From Cellulophaga omnivescoria (GTDB lineage: Bacteria; Bacteroidota; Bacteroidia; Flavobacteriales; Flavobacteriaceae): a DNA stretch of 64,000 nucleotides. The translations under genes were made by a program, and so were the position numbers. The notes beneath the pieces were generated by a model that was not told the DNA's origin, ran no database searches, and worked only from the letters and a program-made list of their open reading frames with translations. Location: NCBI RefSeq assembly GCF_001999725.1, contig NZ_MDDP01000013.1, forward strand, positions 55,117 through 119,116, given 5' to 3'. Shown here one piece after another: positions 46,153 to 54,830 of this stretch (its first letter is position 1; every line of letters starts with the position of its first letter).

Positions 46153-47517
46153 TTAGTTTAATTGTATTTGTTGTACTCTTTTATTTTTTCTTAGATAAGC
46201 TAATATTAGGTGAATGGTATTTGGGGTACTCGTCATATTAGTAATAATAGATTCTAATATATGAATATTATTTATTTGATGGTTTAAATTGTAATAGCCG
46301 TAACCTTTAAATTTTCCGTCTTTAATTAAAATAGCAGAATACTCGCCTATTTCTCTGCCTTTATCTTTTATTAATACGTTTTTACCAATTAAGCTATATG
46401 TTTTAATTACTTCTTGTGCTCTTGCGTTATACGTTTCTGTAGCCTCTTTTTTTATACAAGCTCCATTACATTTTCCGTCTTCATAATTACCACAGTTGGT
46501 TTTTGCTTCAGAAATAAGGTTTATTTTTTTACATAAGGTAAACTCCTTTGTTATTTTATGAACAAAATTTTTAGCAGCAATGTAGCTACTAAAAGTACCA
46601 ATTGTATGGTCTGTTGTAGTAGTTTTTTCAATAAAAAAATAAAGGTATCCATCTTTATTTTCTTTTACAAAAATACCATAGTTAAAAAGTTTTTTACGTA
46701 AACTACTATTGTATTTAGGCTTAACTTTACGCAATTCTTCGTTTTCTTTTAGTGTAGCAATTAGGTCGTTTCCTGTTTTTTCAAAAGTAACTTTACGTGT
46801 TTGTTTTTGTAGTTTTTTTGCAACGTTAGAAACACCTGTAAAGTGTTTATTTACTTTTTTCTTGATATCTGTAGATCTACCTAAAAAAATTAAATCACCA
46901 TCTTTGTCATACATATAATAAACACCTGTATCATTAGGTAATTGTTCTACAAGGTTTATTTGTCTGTCTGATAGCTCTCCCATAGAGCCCTCTTTAATAA
47001 CAGTTTTAATAATACTTTTATTAGTGTCTTTTGCAAGCAGTAACTTAAATAATTGGAGCGTTGCTAATGCGTCTCCGTTTGCTCTATGCCTATCACTAAC
47101 AGGTATGCCTAAAGAGCGTACAAGTTTTCCTAAGCTGTATGATTCTTTGTCTGGTATAAGTTCTTTAGATAAGTTAACAGTACATAATGTTTTACGTTCA
47201 AAATTATAGCCTAAACGTCTAAATTCTGTTCTTAGAATTCTGTAGTCAAACTGTGCATTATGTGCTACAAGAACTGCGTCTTCAGTTATTTCCACAATAC
47301 GTTTGGCAATTTCATAAAACTTAGGAGCGGTACGTAGCATTTTGTCATTAATGCCAGTAAGTTTTACTACAAAAGGCTGTATTTCTTTTTCTGGATTAAC
47401 TAAACTAATAAATTTATCTACAACCTTATGGCCATCAAACCTATGAATAGCAATCTCTGTTATTCCTTCTTCATTAAATTTACCACCTGTGGTTTCAATA
47501 TCTAAGATTACGTACAT
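46153..47517 (-). CDS. DnaQ-like exonuclease fused to GIY-YIG nuclease domain
   Basis: A 454-aa protein with two nuclease domains. The N-terminal one (residues 1-170) is a DEDDh exonuclease like DNA polymerase III epsilon: VILDIETTGG, VAHNAQFDYRIL and HRANGDALATLQ. From about 195 to 275 comes a UvrC/Cho-type GIY-YIG domain (GVYYMYDKDGDLIFLGRSTDIKKKVNKHF), in which the usual YIGKA is FLGRS. The remaining C-terminal part is charged with a Cys-rich stretch CGNYEDGKCNGACI. Likely a repair or proofreading-type nuclease; which strand it cuts is unknown. In the minus-strand operon. Confidence 0.9.
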   Translation of the reverse strand: MYVILDIETTGGKFNEEGITEIAIHRFDGHKVVDKFISLVNPEKEIQPFVVKLTGINDKMLRTAPKFYEIAKRIVEITEDAVLVAHNAQFDYRILRTEFRRLGYNFERKTLCTVNLSKELIPDKESYSLGKLVRSLGIPVSDRHRANGDALATLQLFKLLLAKDTNKSIIKTVIKEGSMGELSDRQINLVEQLPNDTGVYYMYDKDGDLIFLGRSTDIKKKVNKHFTGVSNVAKKLQKQTRKVTFEKTGNDLIATLKENEELRKVKPKYNSSLRKKLFNYGIFVKENKDGYLYFFIEKTTTTDHTIGTFSSYIAAKNFVHKITKEFTLCKKINLISEAKTNCGNYEDGKCNGACIKKEATETYNARAQEVIKTYSLIGKNVLIKDKGREIGEYSAILIKDGKFKGYGYYNLNHQINNIHILESIITNMTSTPNTIHLILAYLRKNKRVQQIQLN

Positions 47518-47537
47518 TAAATTTGTTTAGCCTGTTG

Positions 47538-48206
47538 TTATATATAATTTCTGCTACCAAAAATACTACTTCCTATACGTACCATTGTACTTCCTTGGTC
47601 TATAGCAATTTTATAATCGCCACTCATACCCATAGATAATATTTTTACATCTAAGTTAGTAGATTTTGTGCTTTGTAAGGAAGAGAAAACCTCTTTTAAC
47701 GTACCAAACTCTTTTTTTACTTGGTTTTGGTTGTCTGTAAAAGTAGCCATACCCATTAAACCAACCACTTTAATGTTTTCTAATGTTTTAAAAACATCAG
47801 AAGATACAAGGCTATTTAGTTCTTCTAAATCTAGACCAAACTTTGTGCTTTCTTCTGCAATATGCATTTGTAATAAGCAATTAATTACTCTGTTATGTTT
47901 TTTTGCTTGCTTATTAATTTCTTTTAATAGTTTTAAACTGTCTACACCGTGTATTAAAGACACATATTCAGCCATATATTTTACCTTATTGGTTTGTACG
48001 TGACCAATCATATGCCATTGTATGTCTTTTGGCAAAACCTCCCATTTTTGGGTCATTTCCTGAATTTTATTTTCGCCAAATATACGCTGTCCAGCAGCAT
48101 AGGCTTCTTCTAAATCTGAAACAGGTTTTGTTTTAGATACAGCTACAAGTGTAACCGTTTCTGGTAAGCTATTTTTAATTTCTAGTAAAGACTGTTTAAT
48201 TGACAT
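47538..48206 (-). CDS. YggS-family pyridoxal-phosphate homeostasis protein
   Basis: Cytoplasmic PLP-binding protein of 222 aa, in the alanine racemase-type barrel. PLP lysine in TLVAVSKTKPVSDLEEAY (near residue 25), then AGQRIFGENKIQEM, WHMIGHVQTNKV and LSMGMSGDYKIAIDQGSTMVRIGSSIFG, all family landmarks. It controls free PLP and amino-acid keto-acid balance in bacteria studied. It lies mid-operon, 14 bp from DUF1015 and 20 bp before the exonuclease gene. Confidence 0.95.
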   Translation of the reverse strand: MSIKQSLLEIKNSLPETVTLVAVSKTKPVSDLEEAYAAGQRIFGENKIQEMTQKWEVLPKDIQWHMIGHVQTNKVKYMAEYVSLIHGVDSLKLLKEINKQAKKHNRVINCLLQMHIAEESTKFGLDLEELNSLVSSDVFKTLENIKVVGLMGMATFTDNQNQVKKEFGTLKEVFSSLQSTKSTNLDVKILSMGMSGDYKIAIDQGSTMVRIGSSIFGSRNYI

Positions 48207-48220
48207 AATTTTAATTAAAA

Positions 48221-49459
48221 CTAAAATTCATAAATGGTAACACCGCTTCTTAATTTTGGTTCTATAAAAGTGCTTTTTGGAGGCATTTTTAAACCGTCAT
48301 CTGCAATGCTTTTTAATTCTTCAATATTGGCAGGTATCATACCAAAACCAACTCTAAATTTACCACTATCTATTTTATTAACTAAACTTACAATTTCTTT
48401 TTTACCACTTAAGTAGTCTATTCTATTATTTTTACGAACATCTGTAATGCCAAGAATAGGTTTTAAAATGGTATTGTAAAGTAATTGCGCATCTAATTTA
48501 TCTAAAGAATTTTTAAACGTATAAATAGATTTACGTAGGTGTAATGAATAAAATTCACCATCTAAATACATACTAAAATGATGTTTTTTATTTGGTTTAT
48601 ATGGTATAGCACCTCTGTTTTCTATACGGTAAATAGCATCTAATTGTATTAAAAACTCTTCTTTAGTTAAACCATTAAGATCTTTAACCAACCTATTAAA
48701 TTCGTGTATTTTAAGCTCGGACTCAGGAATAAAATAACTCATAAAATAGTTATAATTCTCTGTGCCATTATGTGTTTTGTTTTGTTCTTTACAGTCTAAA
48801 CATAGTAATTCTGATGACGAAGATCTGTGGTGACCATCTGCAATATATAATGTTGGTATATTATTAAAAGCATTAATAATGGCACTTATAGCTTCTTTTT
48901 CTGTAATAAGCCAAAGGTAATGCGTGTCTCTGTACGTTGTTGTAAACTCATATTCTGCACGCTCTTCTTGTTTCTTTTTTATGATAGAAGAAACCTCTGT
49001 ATTGTCTGGATAAGTAATAAGTACTGGCTCTGCATTAAAACCAACAGTTTTTAAATAGTCTTTAAAAACAACCTCTTTGCTAGCAATAGTATCTTCATGC
49101 TTTTTAATGATGTTATTTTTATAATCTTCTACGCTTGCGGCACCAACAATGCCATTAAAAACTTGATTATCTCTGTCTACAACTTTATAAATGTAAAAAT
49201 AAGGAGAAGCATCTTGTGTAAAAACACCATCTTCTTTAAATTCTGAATACCTATTTTTTACCAATTGGTAACGCGCTACACCAGATATTTCTTTATCATA
49301 CTTATAACCAGGGTTAACAATATGTAAAAAAGAGTAAGGGTTGTGGTCTAGTCTGGCTTCACGTTCTGCCTGAGTATAACTTTGGTAAGAACGTGAAGCT
49401 ACTAAACTAACTTTATCTCTTGTTGGGCGTACTGCTTTAAAAGGTTTAATATTTGCCAA
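48221..49459 (-). CDS. DUF1015 family protein
   Basis: A 412-aa, cytoplasmic, conserved protein of the DUF1015 family. Recognisable blocks are FKAVRPTRDKVSLVASRSYQ at the N-terminus, and YIADGHHRSSSSELL with the pattern ADGHHR, which is the family's signature. No catalytic activity is established that I know of; some relatives are discussed as serine-phosphorylating kinases. It is 14 bp upstream of yggS and 6 bp from the dehydrogenase gene, so it is transcribed with them. Its length is standard. Confidence 0.9.
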   Translation of the reverse strand: MANIKPFKAVRPTRDKVSLVASRSYQSYTQAEREARLDHNPYSFLHIVNPGYKYDKEISGVARYQLVKNRYSEFKEDGVFTQDASPYFYIYKVVDRDNQVFNGIVGAASVEDYKNNIIKKHEDTIASKEVVFKDYLKTVGFNAEPVLITYPDNTEVSSIIKKKQEERAEYEFTTTYRDTHYLWLITEKEAISAIINAFNNIPTLYIADGHHRSSSSELLCLDCKEQNKTHNGTENYNYFMSYFIPESELKIHEFNRLVKDLNGLTKEEFLIQLDAIYRIENRGAIPYKPNKKHHFSMYLDGEFYSLHLRKSIYTFKNSLDKLDAQLLYNTILKPILGITDVRKNNRIDYLSGKKEIVSLVNKIDSGKFRVGFGMIPANIEELKSIADDGLKMPPKSTFIEPKLRSGVTIYEF

Positions 49460-49465
49460 TGCTAA

Positions 49466-50356
49466 TTATTTTGCAAATTGAGAAGCTACTTTTTCTGCTT
49501 TTCTAGATTCTGAATAATCATAAAAACCTTCTCCAGATTTTACACCTAATTTTTTAGCCATTACCATATTTACTAAAAGTGGACAAGGTGCGTATTTTGG
49601 ATTTTTAAAACCATCATACATTACGTTTAAAATACTTAAACAAACATCTAAACCAATAAAATCTGCCAATTGTAATGGTCCCATTGGGTGCGCCATACCT
49701 AATTTCATAACGGTATCAATTTCTTCTACACCGGCAACGCCATTGTATAGAGTTTCAATGGCCTCGTTAATCATTGGCATTAAAATTCTGTTTGCTACAA
49801 AACCAGGATAATCATTAACCTCTGTAGGTGTTTTACCTAATTTAGTAGACAATTCCATAATAGTAGCAGTAACCTCGTTAGACGTGTTGTAACCTCTAAT
49901 AATCTCTACCAATTTCATGATAGGTACAGGGTTCATAAAGTGCATACCAATTACTTGTTTTGGCCTATTAGTTACCGCAGCAATTTGTGTAATAGAGATA
50001 GATGATGTATTTGTAGCTAAAATTGTTTTAGCATCACAAATAGCGTCTAAATCTTTAAAAATTTTAAGCTTTAAGTCTACATTTTCTGTAGCAGCTTCTA
50101 CTACTAAATCTACACCATTAACACCATCTGCAAGTACAGTGTGTAGTGTAATGTTAGCTAGAGTATTGTTTTTATCTGCTTCAGATATTTTTTCTTTAGC
50201 AACCATTCTATCTAAATTTTTAGTAATGGTAGCTAAACCTTTATCTAAAGATGCTTGTGCAATATCTATTAAATTAACCTTATAATTATTTTGTGCAAAA
50301 ACGTGGGCAATACCGTTACCCATTGTACCTGCTCCTATAACTGCTATATTTTTCAT
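49466..50356 (-). CDS. 3-hydroxybutyryl-CoA dehydrogenase-like (3-hydroxyacyl-CoA dehydrogenase)
   Basis: NAD(P)-dependent enzyme oxidising or reducing 3-hydroxyacyl-CoA, in butyrate or fatty-acid metabolism. Rossmann motif AVIGAGTMGNGIAHVFAQNN at residues 5-20 and MHFMNPVPIMKLVEIIRG, containing the catalytic His. Length 296 aa is the size of the single-domain class. It is 10 bp downstream of the Gfo/Idh gene. No thiolase or crotonase neighbours are visible, so the exact pathway stays open. Confidence 0.93.
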   Translation of the reverse strand: MKNIAVIGAGTMGNGIAHVFAQNNYKVNLIDIAQASLDKGLATITKNLDRMVAKEKISEADKNNTLANITLHTVLADGVNGVDLVVEAATENVDLKLKIFKDLDAICDAKTILATNTSSISITQIAAVTNRPKQVIGMHFMNPVPIMKLVEIIRGYNTSNEVTATIMELSTKLGKTPTEVNDYPGFVANRILMPMINEAIETLYNGVAGVEEIDTVMKLGMAHPMGPLQLADFIGLDVCLSILNVMYDGFKNPKYAPCPLLVNMVMAKKLGVKSGEGFYDYSESRKAEKVASQFAK

Positions 50357-50366
50357 TTTATGTATA

Positions 50367-51326
50367 TTAAAAAGATTCTATAATTTGTAAAGCTACTCTT
50401 AATGCATTTGTTCCTTGTTCTAAAGTTACAATAGGAGTAGTGTTATTGTTTATGGCATCGGCAAAAGTTTCAAGCTCATCTAAAATAGCGTTGTTACCTG
50501 CAACTTCTGGATTTTCAAAATAAATTTGCTTTTTCTCTCCTTCAGCATTTTGTAAAATCATATCAAAATCACCAGCTTGTTCTGGCGCATCTTTCATTTT
50601 TACAACTTCAACTTTTTTCTCTAAAAAGTCTACAGAAATATAGGCATCTTGCTGAAAAAACCTTGATTTACGCATATTTTTTAAAGAAATTCTGCTAGCG
50701 GTTAGGTTCGCCACACAACCATTTTCAAACTCTATACGTGCATTGGCAATATCTGGAGATTTACTAATTACAGATACGCCACTTGCGTTAATACTTTTAA
50801 CCTTAGAATTAACCACACTTAAAATGGCATCTATATCATGTATCATTAAATCTAAAACAACAGGAACATCTGTACCACGAGGGTTAAATTCTGCCAACCT
50901 GTGTGTTTCTATAAACATTGGATTTACAATGCTATTTTTTACCGCAGAAAAAGCAGGGTTAAAACGCTCTACATGGCCTACTTGCCCCTTAACATTGTAT
51001 TTGTTTTTAAGTGCTATAAGCTCTTCGGCTTCTGCCAAAGTATTGGTAATTGGTTTTTCAATAAAAACGTGTTTTCCTTTTTCAATTGCTTTTTTAGCAC
51101 AATCAAAATGAGAAAGCGTAGGTGTAACAATATCTAGTACATCTACAGCATCCATTAGTTTGTTTATATTATCAAAATAAGTATAACCAAATTCTGCTTC
51201 AACTTTTTTACCGTTAATAACATCTGGGTCATAAAACCCTACTAAAGAATATTTTTCTGATTCGTTAAGCAAACGCAAATGGATTTTCCCCAAATGACCT
51301 GCTCCCAAAACTCCAACTTTAAGCAT
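50367..51326 (-). CDS. Gfo/Idh/MocA-family oxidoreductase
   Basis: NAD(P)-dependent sugar/inositol-type dehydrogenase of 319 aa. Rossmann GAGHLG is in MLKVGVLGAGHLGKIH; the substrate-binding EKPITNT motif (VFIEKPITNTLAEAEEL, about residues 92-107) and the C-terminal beta domain (VVLDLMIHDIDAIL) are typical. The start at 51326 is preferred because a -7 element lies 17 bp upstream; the ATG at 51335 is close to the transcript start. It heads the operon of seven minus-strand genes. Substrate not predictable. Confidence 0.9.
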   Translation of the reverse strand: MLKVGVLGAGHLGKIHLRLLNESEKYSLVGFYDPDVINGKKVEAEFGYTYFDNINKLMDAVDVLDIVTPTLSHFDCAKKAIEKGKHVFIEKPITNTLAEAEELIALKNKYNVKGQVGHVERFNPAFSAVKNSIVNPMFIETHRLAEFNPRGTDVPVVLDLMIHDIDAILSVVNSKVKSINASGVSVISKSPDIANARIEFENGCVANLTASRISLKNMRKSRFFQQDAYISVDFLEKKVEVVKMKDAPEQAGDFDMILQNAEGEKKQIYFENPEVAGNNAILDELETFADAINNNTTPIVTLEQGTNALRVALQIIESF

Positions 51327-51342
51327 AAAAATCAATTTTCAA

Positions 51343-51350
51343 CAAAAATA
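51343..51350 (-). promoter_or_regulatory. -7 element of the seven-gene operon
   Basis: Minus-strand TATTTTTG, matching TAnnTTTG, 17 bp before the ATG at 51326. It would give a leader of about 11 nt for the whole Gfo/Idh-to-miaA operon. Confidence 0.55.
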
Positions 51351-51434
51351 GGGATAATGTTTGTTCTATGGTTTATGTGTTTAAAAGTTTATACAAGTAG
51401 AATTATAAAAATGGTAGAAATGCCCTTTAAATAT

Positions 51435-51459
51435 GTAACTAATTTTTAGTAATAGTTAC
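51435..51459. promoter_or_regulatory. Inverted repeat upstream of the DPP-IV-like gene
   Basis: GTAACTA (51435-51441) and TAGTTAC (51453-51459) are perfect inverted arms with an 11-nt spacer, about 50 bp before the gene start. The arms contain the GTAAC/GTTAC half-sites of the sulfur operator, but the spacing is wrong for that operator. Confidence 0.35.
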
Positions 51460-51510
51460 AAATTAGTTTAATAATTGTAAATTTAGCAACCAAATTAAAT
51501 ACTCAAAAGA

Positions 51511-53586
51511 ATGAAATTGAACACTTTTAAAGCTGTATTATGTGCAGTACTATCTTTAGGTACAATAACCGCTGTGTCTGCGCAAGATAAGCTAAAGAAA
51601 ATGCCGGGCTATGAGCAGTATATGAAAATAGCTCCGCAAATTAGAGGATCTGTAGTTACTTCACCAAATTACGTAAAATGGAATGATGCCGGAACCGCTT
51701 TTCAATACAGAAAAGATGGAGAAATAAAAGAGTTTACTATTGGTAAAGGAGAAGCTACTGCTACATCTGCATTTAAGGATGATAGGTATGCAAATTGGGC
51801 TAATAGACCTGCTCGTGGTAGGCAATATGCATCTGCAGAATCTCCAAACGGAAAATACAAAGCATTTACTAAAGACAGAAATATGTTTTTTAGTAATATA
51901 GATGGGTCTAATGTTGTTGCAATAACTACAGAAGGTAATGATGAAAACCAATTAAAATTTGGTATTGCTACTTGGGTTTATGGTGAAGAATTGAGCCAAA
52001 ACACAGCAATGTGGTGGTCTCCAGATAGTAAAAAAGTGGCTTTTTATAAGTTTGATGAAAAGGAGTCTAAAAAATACTATGTTTTGTACAACCAAACGCA
52101 AATACAAGATTCTGTAGAGATTGAAGCATACCCTAAAGTAGGTGCTAAAAATTTACCTGTAGATTTATTGGTGTATGACTTAGAAACTAAAAAAATTACT
52201 GAATTAGATCTTAGAGACGGTAAACCTTATAACGATGGTGATTTAGGTACTTATATTTATGACATTAGCTGGACACCAGATGGTAAAGAGTTGCTATACC
52301 ACAGCACCAACCGTAAACAAAATATTATGGAACTTAGAGCTGCAAACCCAAATACGGGTACATCTAGAACCGTAATAAGAGAAGAATGGTTGCCAAGCTA
52401 TACTGAAAACAGTCCAGAGATGCACGTTTTAGAAAATGGAAAGCAGTTTATTTGGGCATCAGAACGTTCTGGTTTTAACAACTATTATTTATATGATTTT
52501 AGTGGTAAATTAGTTAAGCAATTAACAAAACATAATTTTGAAGTTGATGGTATTGTTAGTGTAGATGAAGCTAAAAAAATATTGTACTACACAGCTCGTA
52601 GTGGAGAAAACCATATGAAAATACAGTTGCACAGTGTAAAATTAAATGGTTCTGGAGATAAGAGGTTAACAGATCCTGCTTTTCATCATACAGTTTATGT
52701 ATCTCCAAACCATAAGTATTTTGTAGATGTGGCAGAAACACATAACATTGCTCCTGTTACTAATTTAAGAACTATAAAAGGGAACAAAATAGCGGAGATA
52801 GGAAAGTCAGATTTAACAGAGTTTAATAAATTAGGATTAAAAACTGTTGAAGCATTTACTTTTACTTCTGCAGATGGTAAAACAGAATTACACGGATTTT
52901 TACATTTTCCTTCTAATTTTGATCCAAACAAAAAATATCCTCTTCTTTTAAGTAATTACGGAGGCCCTGCAACTAATGAGTTTACAGAACGTTTTACAAC
53001 GCCTAATGCCTTAACAGAATATGGCTTTTTGGTAGCAGAAGTAGACGGTAGAAACGTAAAAGGCAGAGGAAAAAGATTGTTAGACAATTTATACCAAAAG
53101 TTAGGTTTTACAGAGATGGATGATTTTGCTGCAGGCATAAAATCTTTATATAATAGGCCTTATTTTAATAAAAATAAAGTTGGTGTATATGGTACATCAT
53201 ACGGTGGTACTACATCTGCAACCTTATTGTTACGTTACCCAGAGGTTTTTCACGCAGCTGTAGCAAATTCTGCTGTAACAGATTGGCGTAATTATGATAA
53301 TGTGTACACAGAGCGTTATATGGGCTTGTTAGATGAAAACAAAAAAGGATATGAATCTAGTAGCCTAATAACTATGGCTAAAGATTTACAAGGCGAATTA
53401 ATGATTTTCTTTGGTACTAGTGATAATAATGTACACCCAGCAAACTCTTTACAATTTATAAAAGCATTACAAGATGCTGGTAAAAGTTTTGAGGTGCAAA
53501 TTGGTCCAGATAAAGGACATACTGCTATGGATAGTAGAAGAATGATGGAATTTTTTATAGAGCATTTAGTTTTAGATAAAGAGTAG
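51511..53586 (+). CDS. S9-family peptidase, dipeptidyl peptidase IV-like
   Basis: Secreted or surface serine peptidase of 691 aa that removes N-terminal dipeptides, usually after proline. A signal peptide ends around AVSAQ (residue 24), a beta-propeller domain follows (about 60-440), then the alpha/beta hydrolase with the catalytic triad: Ser in YGTSYGGTTS (about residue 567), Asp in FFGTSDNNVHPANS, His in KGHTAMDS. Length fits DPP IV family members in Bacteroidetes. It is alone between a divergent operon and a terminator. Predicted to act on extracellular peptides. Confidence 0.93.
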   Translation: MKLNTFKAVLCAVLSLGTITAVSAQDKLKKMPGYEQYMKIAPQIRGSVVTSPNYVKWNDAGTAFQYRKDGEIKEFTIGKGEATATSAFKDDRYANWANRPARGRQYASAESPNGKYKAFTKDRNMFFSNIDGSNVVAITTEGNDENQLKFGIATWVYGEELSQNTAMWWSPDSKKVAFYKFDEKESKKYYVLYNQTQIQDSVEIEAYPKVGAKNLPVDLLVYDLETKKITELDLRDGKPYNDGDLGTYIYDISWTPDGKELLYHSTNRKQNIMELRAANPNTGTSRTVIREEWLPSYTENSPEMHVLENGKQFIWASERSGFNNYYLYDFSGKLVKQLTKHNFEVDGIVSVDEAKKILYYTARSGENHMKIQLHSVKLNGSGDKRLTDPAFHHTVYVSPNHKYFVDVAETHNIAPVTNLRTIKGNKIAEIGKSDLTEFNKLGLKTVEAFTFTSADGKTELHGFLHFPSNFDPNKKYPLLLSNYGGPATNEFTERFTTPNALTEYGFLVAEVDGRNVKGRGKRLLDNLYQKLGFTEMDDFAAGIKSLYNRPYFNKNKVGVYGTSYGGTTSATLLLRYPEVFHAAVANSAVTDWRNYDNVYTERYMGLLDENKKGYESSSLITMAKDLQGELMIFFGTSDNNVHPANSLQFIKALQDAGKSFEVQIGPDKGHTAMDSRRMMEFFIEHLVLDKE

Positions 53587-53611
53587 TTGCACTATCTTTA
53601 TTTTAAAATTT

Positions 53612-53645
53612 AAAAGGCTTCATTGTAAAATGAAGCCTTTTTTTA
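53612..53645. terminator. Intrinsic terminator after the DPP-IV-like gene
   Basis: Perfect 11-bp stem AAAAGGCTTCA / TGAAGCCTTTT with an 8-nt loop and T-run. It also lies downstream of the minus-strand sulfur transporter unit (stop at 53668). Confidence 0.88.
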
Positions 53646-53667
53646 TTTTTTGAAGTTAACAGAGCTT

Positions 53668-54081
53668 TTAATGCGGTAATTTATCTCTAATTATACCATA
53701 AATAAATGTTCCAATAATAGAAAAAACTATAACAATTAAAATAGGAGCAAAGCCTGCGCCAACCAATGTAAACATTGGTCCAGGACAAGCACCAGCTAAC
53801 GCCCAACCTAGCCCAAAAATAATTCCACCAAATAGATACCTACTAATGCTTTTATTTTTTGGTATAAATTTTATTTCTTCTCCGTAAATAGACTTTATTT
53901 TAAATCGCTTAATTAGGTAGGTAATTACAACACCTAAACCAACTGCAGAGCCTATAATGCCATACATATGAAAAGATTGCATTTGAAACATTTCATAAAT
54001 ACGAAACCAAGAAGCGGCTTCTGACTTAAACATTGTTATACCAAACAATATTCCAATAAATAAATATATAAGGGTTCTCAT
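53668..54081 (-). CDS. YeeE/YedE-type transporter half, C-terminal (DUF6691-like)
   Basis: A 137-aa inner-membrane protein with four hydrophobic helices, matching the second half of YeeE/YedE thiosulfate carriers. The conserved motif GWALAGACPGPMF includes Cys99, one of the sulfur-handling cysteines of the family. It is 4 bp downstream of its partner half, so the two are one operon and probably form one transporter for thiosulfate or a related sulfur compound. The operon has the shared GTAAC-N4-GTTAC operator upstream. It is a split protein; fused forms exist in other bacteria. Confidence 0.88.
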   Translation of the reverse strand: MRTLIYLFIGILFGITMFKSEAASWFRIYEMFQMQSFHMYGIIGSAVGLGVVITYLIKRFKIKSIYGEEIKFIPKNKSISRYLFGGIIFGLGWALAGACPGPMFTLVGAGFAPILIVIVFSIIGTFIYGIIRDKLPH

Positions 54082-54085
54082 AATC

Positions 54086-54643
54086 TTAAAATATTAAAGG
54101 ATATAAAACGTGAATCATAAATAAACCACCAATAAAAAAACCAATAACAGCAATTAATGATGGTAGCTGTAAGTTACTTAAACCAGATATTGCGTGCCCA
54201 GATGTGCAACCACCAGCATACCTTGTTCCAAACCCAACTAGGAGTCCGCCTACAGCTAATATTACAATACTTTTTATATCTGTTAAGGCATCTAAACTAT
54301 ATAGCTCTGTTGGTAAATACGCATTACCAGCACTAGAAAAACCAAGTTGCTGTAAATGTTCTACGGTATCAGGATTAATGGTAACCGCAGTAGTGTTTGT
54401 TAAAAAGTTAGCGCCTATAAACCCACCTATTATAGCACCTATCATTACAACTAAGTTCCATCTTTGACTTTTCCAGTTAAACTTAAAAAAGTCCGATTTT
54501 TTATCTGCGCCGCAAATAGTACAGAGGGTTCTTAAATTGCTAGACATACCAAAGTTTTTACCCACAAAAAGAAGTAAAAAAAGCACTAAGGCTATTAACG
54601 GGCCAGATACATACCAAGGCCAAGGTTGTAAAATAAATTTCAT
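54086..54643 (-). CDS. YeeE/YedE-type sulfur transporter half, N-terminal
   Basis: A 185-aa inner-membrane protein with four to five helices, corresponding to the first half of YeeE/YedE. Cys146 sits in the signature RYAGGCTSGHAISGL. A pair of cysteines in CTICGADKK (residues 41-44) near the N-terminus is unusual and might bind a metal or form a disulfide. It leads a two-gene operon with the other half. A 14-bp operator lies about 61-74 bp upstream. Thiosulfate is the substrate of characterised YeeE, so a sulfur compound is expected here, but the exact one is unproven. Confidence 0.9.
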   Translation of the reverse strand: MKFILQPWPWYVSGPLIALVLFLLLFVGKNFGMSSNLRTLCTICGADKKSDFFKFNWKSQRWNLVVMIGAIIGGFIGANFLTNTTAVTINPDTVEHLQQLGFSSAGNAYLPTELYSLDALTDIKSIVILAVGGLLVGFGTRYAGGCTSGHAISGLSNLQLPSLIAVIGFFIGGLFMIHVLYPLIF

Positions 54644-54673
54644 TTTAAATTTTAATAATTATTTGATGCTATG

Positions 54674-54681
54674 CAAAGAAA
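54674..54681 (-). promoter_or_regulatory. Degenerate -7 element of the sulfur-transporter operon
   Basis: Minus-strand TTTCTTTG, one base off TAnnTTTG, 31 bp upstream of the start at 54643. Its position relative to the operator (29.5 bp) closely matches that at the MBL gene (30.5 bp), which supports the call; there is no -33 TTG, as expected for an activated promoter. Confidence 0.45.
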
Positions 54682-54703
54682 CCTTATTTCAGAAAAATAG
54701 AAA

Positions 54704-54717
54704 GTAACTTAGGTTAC
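54704..54717. promoter_or_regulatory. Crp/Fnr-type operator upstream of the sulfur-transporter operon
   Basis: GTAACTTAGGTTAC: two 5-bp half-sites GTAAC/GTTAC with a 4-bp spacer, the architecture of the Crp/Fnr family (TTGAT-N4-ATCAA). The same site is at 57344-57357, before the MBL gene. Its centre is about 30 bp from the likely -7 element, about -41 from the start point, a class-II activator position. Confidence 0.65.
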
Positions 54718-54804
54718 AAGAGTATATTATTTTTTATAAGAAAGTTATAGGGCAACTGTAAACGTAATATTTGCTTATAAATATACTTTATAATTTTAAA
54801 GACG

Positions 54805-54812
54805 TAGCTTTG
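54805..54812 (+). promoter_or_regulatory. -7 element of the metal-dependent hydrolase gene
   Basis: TAGCTTTG, matching TAnnTTTG, 19 bp before ATG 54831. It rules out the upstream start at 54771, which is before the element. Confidence 0.6.
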
Positions 54813-54830
54813 TGTAACTACAATTTTAAG

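Noticed and set aside
50743..51111. 122-residue ORF opposite the Gfo/Idh gene
   Set aside because: Antisense to a conserved gene with no promoter or ribosome-binding signal; composition is what a reversed coding strand gives.
54771..54830. Longer start for the membrane hydrolase gene
   Set aside because: It lies upstream of the -7 element at 54805 and adds 20 residues that family members lack.
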